A program made the position numbers and the translations under genes. From assembly GCA_964633435.1 (NCBI GenBank), contig CAZWHA010000011.1:1-8923 (forward strand): 8,923 bases of DNA, written 5' to 3'. Below, piece after piece: positions 6,815 through 8,923 of this stretch. Below the pieces are notes generated by a model, which was not told where the DNA came from, did no database searches, and saw nothing but the letters and a program-made list of their open reading frames with translations. Position 1 is the stretch's first letter, and each line of letters begins with the position of its first letter. This DNA is from GCA-016699895 sp964633435. GTDB lineage: Bacteria > Patescibacteriota > Saccharimonadia > Saccharimonadales > Saccharimonadaceae.

Positions 6815-6849
6815 CTCATCTGTTATGAGCCTGTTTTTGACCTTTTTTT
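6815..6849 (+). terminator. weak terminator-like hairpin after the 234-aa gene
   Basis: CTCAT (6815-6819) and ATGAG (6825-6829) can form a 5-bp stem with a 5-nt loop, followed by two T-tracts (TTTTT and TTTTTTT). The stem is short, so termination may be partial and allow read-through to the next gene. The gap 6786-6911 contains no ORF I can support. Confidence 0.3.
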
Positions 6850-6891
6850 GAAAAGTCAGTTACCCTTTTCAGACCTAAATCGTTAACTGGG

Positions 6892-6940
6892 AACTGATAA
6901 GTGAGAACTAAATGATAGACGATTTGAACCTAACTGATAA
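6892..6940 (+). repeat. direct repeat pair around the start of the 105-aa gene
   Basis: AACTGATAA occurs at 6892-6900 and again at 6932-6940, 40 bp apart, about four helical turns. A related TTAACTGG lies just before the first copy. The repeats flank the ATG at 6912, so they could be regulatory sites for that gene, although nine bases is short enough to be chance. Confidence 0.3.
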
Positions 6941-7229
6941 CTCCCCTAACTCCCAATTGGCAAGAAAGCAAACTCTTCAAGACATTGATGATTTAGCAAC
7001 TGCTCTTTGTATCGAGTATGCAAATCACGCGTTCTATAAATGGTATTGCAAAGTAATCAACGTGCTTGGCGTACAACGAGTGAATGAAATTAGAGCGATG
7101 TATAGCGACACCCGACAAGCGCGTCACCTATTCAGTAGACGAGCATCTGAAGAGATGAAGGTAAAGCTGGCTCGCCAAAGAATGCTGGATGAGCGGAGGG
7201 ATCATGGCAAAGACAAAGATCACTCCTGA
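6912..7229 (+). CDS. uncharacterised protein, 105 aa
   Basis: I do not recognise a named family. It begins MIDDLNLTDNSPNSQLARKQ, with a polar N-terminus. A central aromatic part (ALCIEYANHAFYKWYCKVI) leads into VLGVQRVNEIRAMYSD and then a very basic helical tail (SRRASEEMKVKLARQRMLDE). The central pattern vaguely recalls C-terminal segments of plasmid or phage replication proteins, but I would not name it on that. The ATG has only a weak ribosome binding site (GTGAG, 7 nt upstream). The 3' end overlaps the 34-aa ORF by 26 nt, and that ORF and the recombinase follow closely, so it is probably part of the integration operon. Confidence 0.75.
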   Translation: MIDDLNLTDNSPNSQLARKQTLQDIDDLATALCIEYANHAFYKWYCKVINVLGVQRVNEIRAMYSDTRQARHLFSRRASEEMKVKLARQRMLDERRDHGKDKDHS

Positions 7230-7308
7230 AATAGTTTATGAGCCAACGGATTCTGGTGATATTAGCGATGTATTTGATTACATATTTGAGTTATTATTTA
7301 AGGAGTAA
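7204..7308 (+). CDS. small ORF, 34 aa, upstream of the recombinase
   Basis: The ATG at 7204 has a strong Shine-Dalgarno sequence (GGAGG, 4-nt spacer) within the end of the 105-aa gene, which it overlaps by 26 nt in another frame. The peptide begins MAKTKITPEIVYEPTDSGDI and ends with a hydrophobic-acidic helix (SDVFDYIFELLFKE) before a TAA. It has no known domain to my eye. Position directly before a large serine recombinase would suit a small accessory or directionality protein, but known directionality factors are usually larger, so this is speculation. The overall plan (overlap with the gene before, acidic helical end) mirrors the 28-aa ORF at 5177-5263. Confidence 0.6.
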   Translation: MAKTKITPEIVYEPTDSGDISDVFDYIFELLFKE

Positions 7309-7310
7309 AC

Positions 7311-7327
7311 ACGCACTAGTATTGGGG
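7311..7327 (+). promoter_or_regulatory. operator-like half-site before the recombinase
   Basis: ACGCACTAGTATTGGGG shares CTAGTATTGG (10 of 10) with the right arm of the dyad at 5768-5803 apart from its first base context, and CACGCACTAG (7310-7319, 10 of 10) with the reverse strand of the left arm plus centre. It lies 5 bp before the recombinase ATG and includes the G-rich ribosome binding site. The XRE regulator may therefore also control the recombinase. No clear promoter hexamers were found nearby. Confidence 0.5.
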
Positions 7328-7332
7328 GATTT

Positions 7333-8923
7333 ATGAAGCGCGCAGCATTATACGCAAGAGTCAGTACAGCTCGCCAAGAACAAGAAGAAACTATTGATTC
7401 ACAAGTGGCAGAGGTAAGGCAGCGTATTCTAGCTGACGCTTCATTTCTTACCGATCAGTCAACCTATATCGATGAGGGATACTCTGGATCCCTATTGGAA
7501 CGACCGGCACTCGATGCAATGCTTGATGCCGCAAAGAACAAAGAATTTGATGTGCTTTATATCTATGATCTTGGCCGTCTCTCTCGCCAGCTCTCCCACC
7601 TACTAATCGTGATTGAACAACTCGAAAAGTACGAGTGCGAAGTTGTGTCGTTACATGAACGAATCACCGGCACGCCAGAAGATAAATTCTTATTGCAGAT
7701 TATGGGGTCAATGCATGAATACGAACGTGCAAAGATCGCGGAACGATTTCGCAGAGGTAAAATGTACAAAGCTCGGAGCGGAAAGATCGTTGGTTATAAC
7801 CCACCCTATGGATATCGCTACAACAAGAACGCAGGTGAATTTGAAATATTTGAGCCAGAAGCCCGCGTTGTTAGAATGATCTTTGACTGGATAGCCAATG
7901 ACGGCTTATCAACCTATCGAGTGATCGAGAAGTTACACGAGCATGGAATACCACCACGCAAACAACAAGACGAATACTGGTCGAGGGGTCCAATTGCGCG
8001 CATGCTGAATAACGAGACGTACTTCGGCAAGCATCACTTCAATAAATCCGAATCTATTCTCCCCCGGTATCGACTTAAGTCCGAGTCAAAGTATCGCAAG
8101 GTCCAAAAGACAGGACGTCGCATCCGATCCCGCGACGAATGGATAGAATTTGATGTTCCAGCAATCGTTTCAGAAGAACTCTTTAATAAGGCCCGACTAT
8201 CTATTAGTCGAAATGCCAAGTTCAACCCGAAAAATCGCAAACATGATTATCTACTCACTAGCCTAATCAAATGTCCCTGTGGCGCGAACCGAAATGGCGA
8301 TGGGCCTGATGGCAAAAAGTATTACCGATGCACTAGTCGTCATCCTTTCCGTCCTATGCAAACACAGTGCAAAGTCGGAGGAATCAACGTTAAGGTTGCC
8401 GATGCATACGTATGGGATAAGATTTCCGAGCTACTAACTAGCCCAGAATTAATCCGTATGCACGCCGAGAGATGGCTGAAACGCCAAAACGCTACCAGAA
8501 TGAGTATCGATACAAAATCGCTAGAAGCGCAGCATACAGGGCTTCTGAATGAGCAGAAACGGTATGTGGATGCGTACGGAAAAGGCCTAATATCCGAGCA
8601 GCTCTTTGCCGACAAAATGAAAGAGACTAATAAACAGATCGACGCGGTCAACAAAGATATCATTAAAGCCTCGGAAAACAGGGGTGTTACTGGTAAAATA
8701 GATGTTGAACAGCTCGTCGAGCGAGCTACGCGCAAAATCGGAAATCTCGAATTTGATCAAAAGAAATTTATCGTTGAGCGTGTTATAGATAAAATCGTTG
8801 CTGATCCAAAGGAGTTCACAATATGGGGTCATATACCCTCACCAGCATTAGCTACAGTCGAAAAGGTCAATCATGTCTCTCAGTATAGGAATCGTCGGCC
8901 TGCCAAATGTCGGCAAGTCTACT
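7333..8923 (+). CDS. large serine recombinase (integrase), 3' end beyond the window
   Basis: Site-specific recombinase that cuts and rejoins DNA through a serine-DNA link. The frame is open for 530 codons and has no stop before the edge. Domains in order: resolvase-type catalytic domain (1-145) with YARVS (R9, nucleophile S11), DLGRLSR (79-85) and YERAKIAERFRRG; recombinase domain from NPPYGYRYN (about 156) to about 300; zinc ribbon with CPC (C314, C316), YYRC (C333) and QC (C346); then a helical coiled-coil region (about 395-450). The ATG is preceded by GGGGGA, an acceptable ribosome binding site. Codons from H514 onward (HVSQYRNRRPAKCRQVY) lie over the start of ychF in another frame, so the C-terminal tail is encoded by DNA shared with the target gene. 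The real stop must be outside the window. Likely function: integration and excision of the surrounding element. Confidence 0.95.
   Translation, partial: MKRAALYARVSTARQEQEETIDSQVAEVRQRILADASFLTDQSTYIDEGYSGSLLERPALDAMLDAAKNKEFDVLYIYDLGRLSRQLSHLLIVIEQLEKYECEVVSLHERITGTPEDKFLLQIMGSMHEYERAKIAERFRRGKMYKARSGKIVGYNPPYGYRYNKNAGEFEIFEPEARVVRMIFDWIANDGLSTYRVIEKLHEHGIPPRKQQDEYWSRGPIARMLNNETYFGKHHFNKSESILPRYRLKSESKYRKVQKTGRRIRSRDEWIEFDVPAIVSEELFNKARLSISRNAKFNPKNRKHDYLLTSLIKCPCGANRNGDGPDGKKYYRCTSRHPFRPMQTQCKVGGINVKVADAYVWDKISELLTSPELIRMHAERWLKRQNATRMSIDTKSLEAQHTGLLNEQKRYVDAYGKGLISEQLFADKMKETNKQIDAVNKDIIKASENRGVTGKIDVEQLVERATRKIGNLEFDQKKFIVERVIDKIVADPKEFTIWGHIPSPALATVEKVNHVSQYRNRRPAKCRQVY
8855..8923 (+). 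other. probable attachment-site junction at the 5' end of ychF
   Basis: The recombinase frame runs unbroken into the ychF frame, so the element-chromosome boundary must lie in or near this stretch. Large serine recombinases often insert into the 5' part of conserved genes and keep a gene copy readable. The exact crossover cannot be placed without the empty site or the other end. No matching left-end copy was found in the window. Confidence 0.4.
8873..8923 (+). CDS. ychF: YchF redox-regulated ATPase, first 17 codons
   Basis: The visible protein is MSLSIGIVGLPNVGKST, the start of YchF (OLA1 family), a ribosome-associated P-loop protein of the Obg/TRAFAC class that prefers ATP. The sequence shows the first beta strand and the Walker A GLPNVGKST. 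AAAAGG at 8861-8866, 6 nt before the ATG, is a good Shine-Dalgarno sequence and lies inside the recombinase gene. The CDS runs beyond the window, so intactness downstream cannot be judged. Other P-loop GTPases such as Obg or Der share the motif, but the MSLSIGIVGLPNVGKS start is typical of YchF. Confidence 0.88.
   Translation, partial: MSLSIGIVGLPNVGKST

Larger units (their letters stand above)
2094..8872. mobile_element. putative integrative element with defence cargo (left end unknown)
   Basis: This block has a large serine recombinase at the right end beside a housekeeping gene, an XRE regulator in the middle, several small unknown genes, and a PHP-SMC ATPase as likely cargo. Shared operator-like sequence links the divergent centre to the recombinase. 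The left limit is set only by the ATPase gene; the GC-rich gene further left may also belong. No second attachment copy is visible, so the boundaries are inference. Confidence 0.4.

Noticed and set aside
8340..8832. Minus-strand frames opposite the recombinase.
   Set aside because: Cys/Ser-rich antisense translations of a clearly recognised recombinase; shadows.
1..8923. CRISPR array, tRNA or rRNA genes.
   Set aside because: No regularly spaced repeats, cloverleaf sequence or rRNA motif was seen by eye on either strand.

Overview
The window looks like part of a bacterial integrative element next to a chromosomal housekeeping gene. The far right edge holds the first 17 codons of ychF, an ancient P-loop GTPase-family protein. 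Everything ordered to the left of it looks accessory: a large serine recombinase, an XRE-type repressor, small unknown genes, a large PHP-SMC ATPase of the TrlF/PPL kind known from phage defence, and an unrecognised GC-rich gene. The genes are compact and use TGA as a normal stop, so the code is not one that reassigns TGA. The recombinase and the small accessory proteins remind me of elements in Candidate Phyla Radiation bacteria, Saccharibacteria in particular. That assignment is an impression from style, not something the sequence proves.

Layout, left to right. (1) Positions 1-237 have no gene. They hold two abutting hairpins (152-224) and, at the very edge, a promoter-like sequence facing left. 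(2) A GC-rich minus-strand gene of unknown function (238-1821) is driven by a textbook sigma70-type promoter (TTGACA, 17 bp, TATAAT). (3) A short gap is followed by a minus-strand group transcribed leftward: an unknown 170-aa gene (5756-5244), an overlapping 28-aa ORF (5263-5177) and the 1012-aa PHP-SMC ATPase (5132-2094). (4) A 65-bp divergent control region carries a 14-bp-arm imperfect dyad. (5) A plus-strand group follows: XRE repressor (5821-6081), translationally coupled 234-aa unknown gene (6081-6785), a gap with weak terminator and repeats, a 105-aa unknown gene (6912-7229), an overlapping 34-aa ORF (7204-7308) and the large serine recombinase (7333 to the window end). (6) The ychF start lies inside the recombinase reading frame, in a different frame.

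How it may work together (inference). The repressor probably binds the divergent dyad and controls itself and the leftward group that ends with the ATPase. A copy of half of that site lies just before the recombinase start, so the same regulator may couple integration or excision to expression of the putative defence cargo. The recombinase presumably inserted the element at the 5' end of ychF, so that its own C-terminal codons and the ychF start share DNA. Three genes at the centre lack a Shine-Dalgarno sequence and instead have a -10-like hexamer exactly 6 nt before the ATG, which suggests leaderless transcripts. The left end of the element was not found and may be outside the window.
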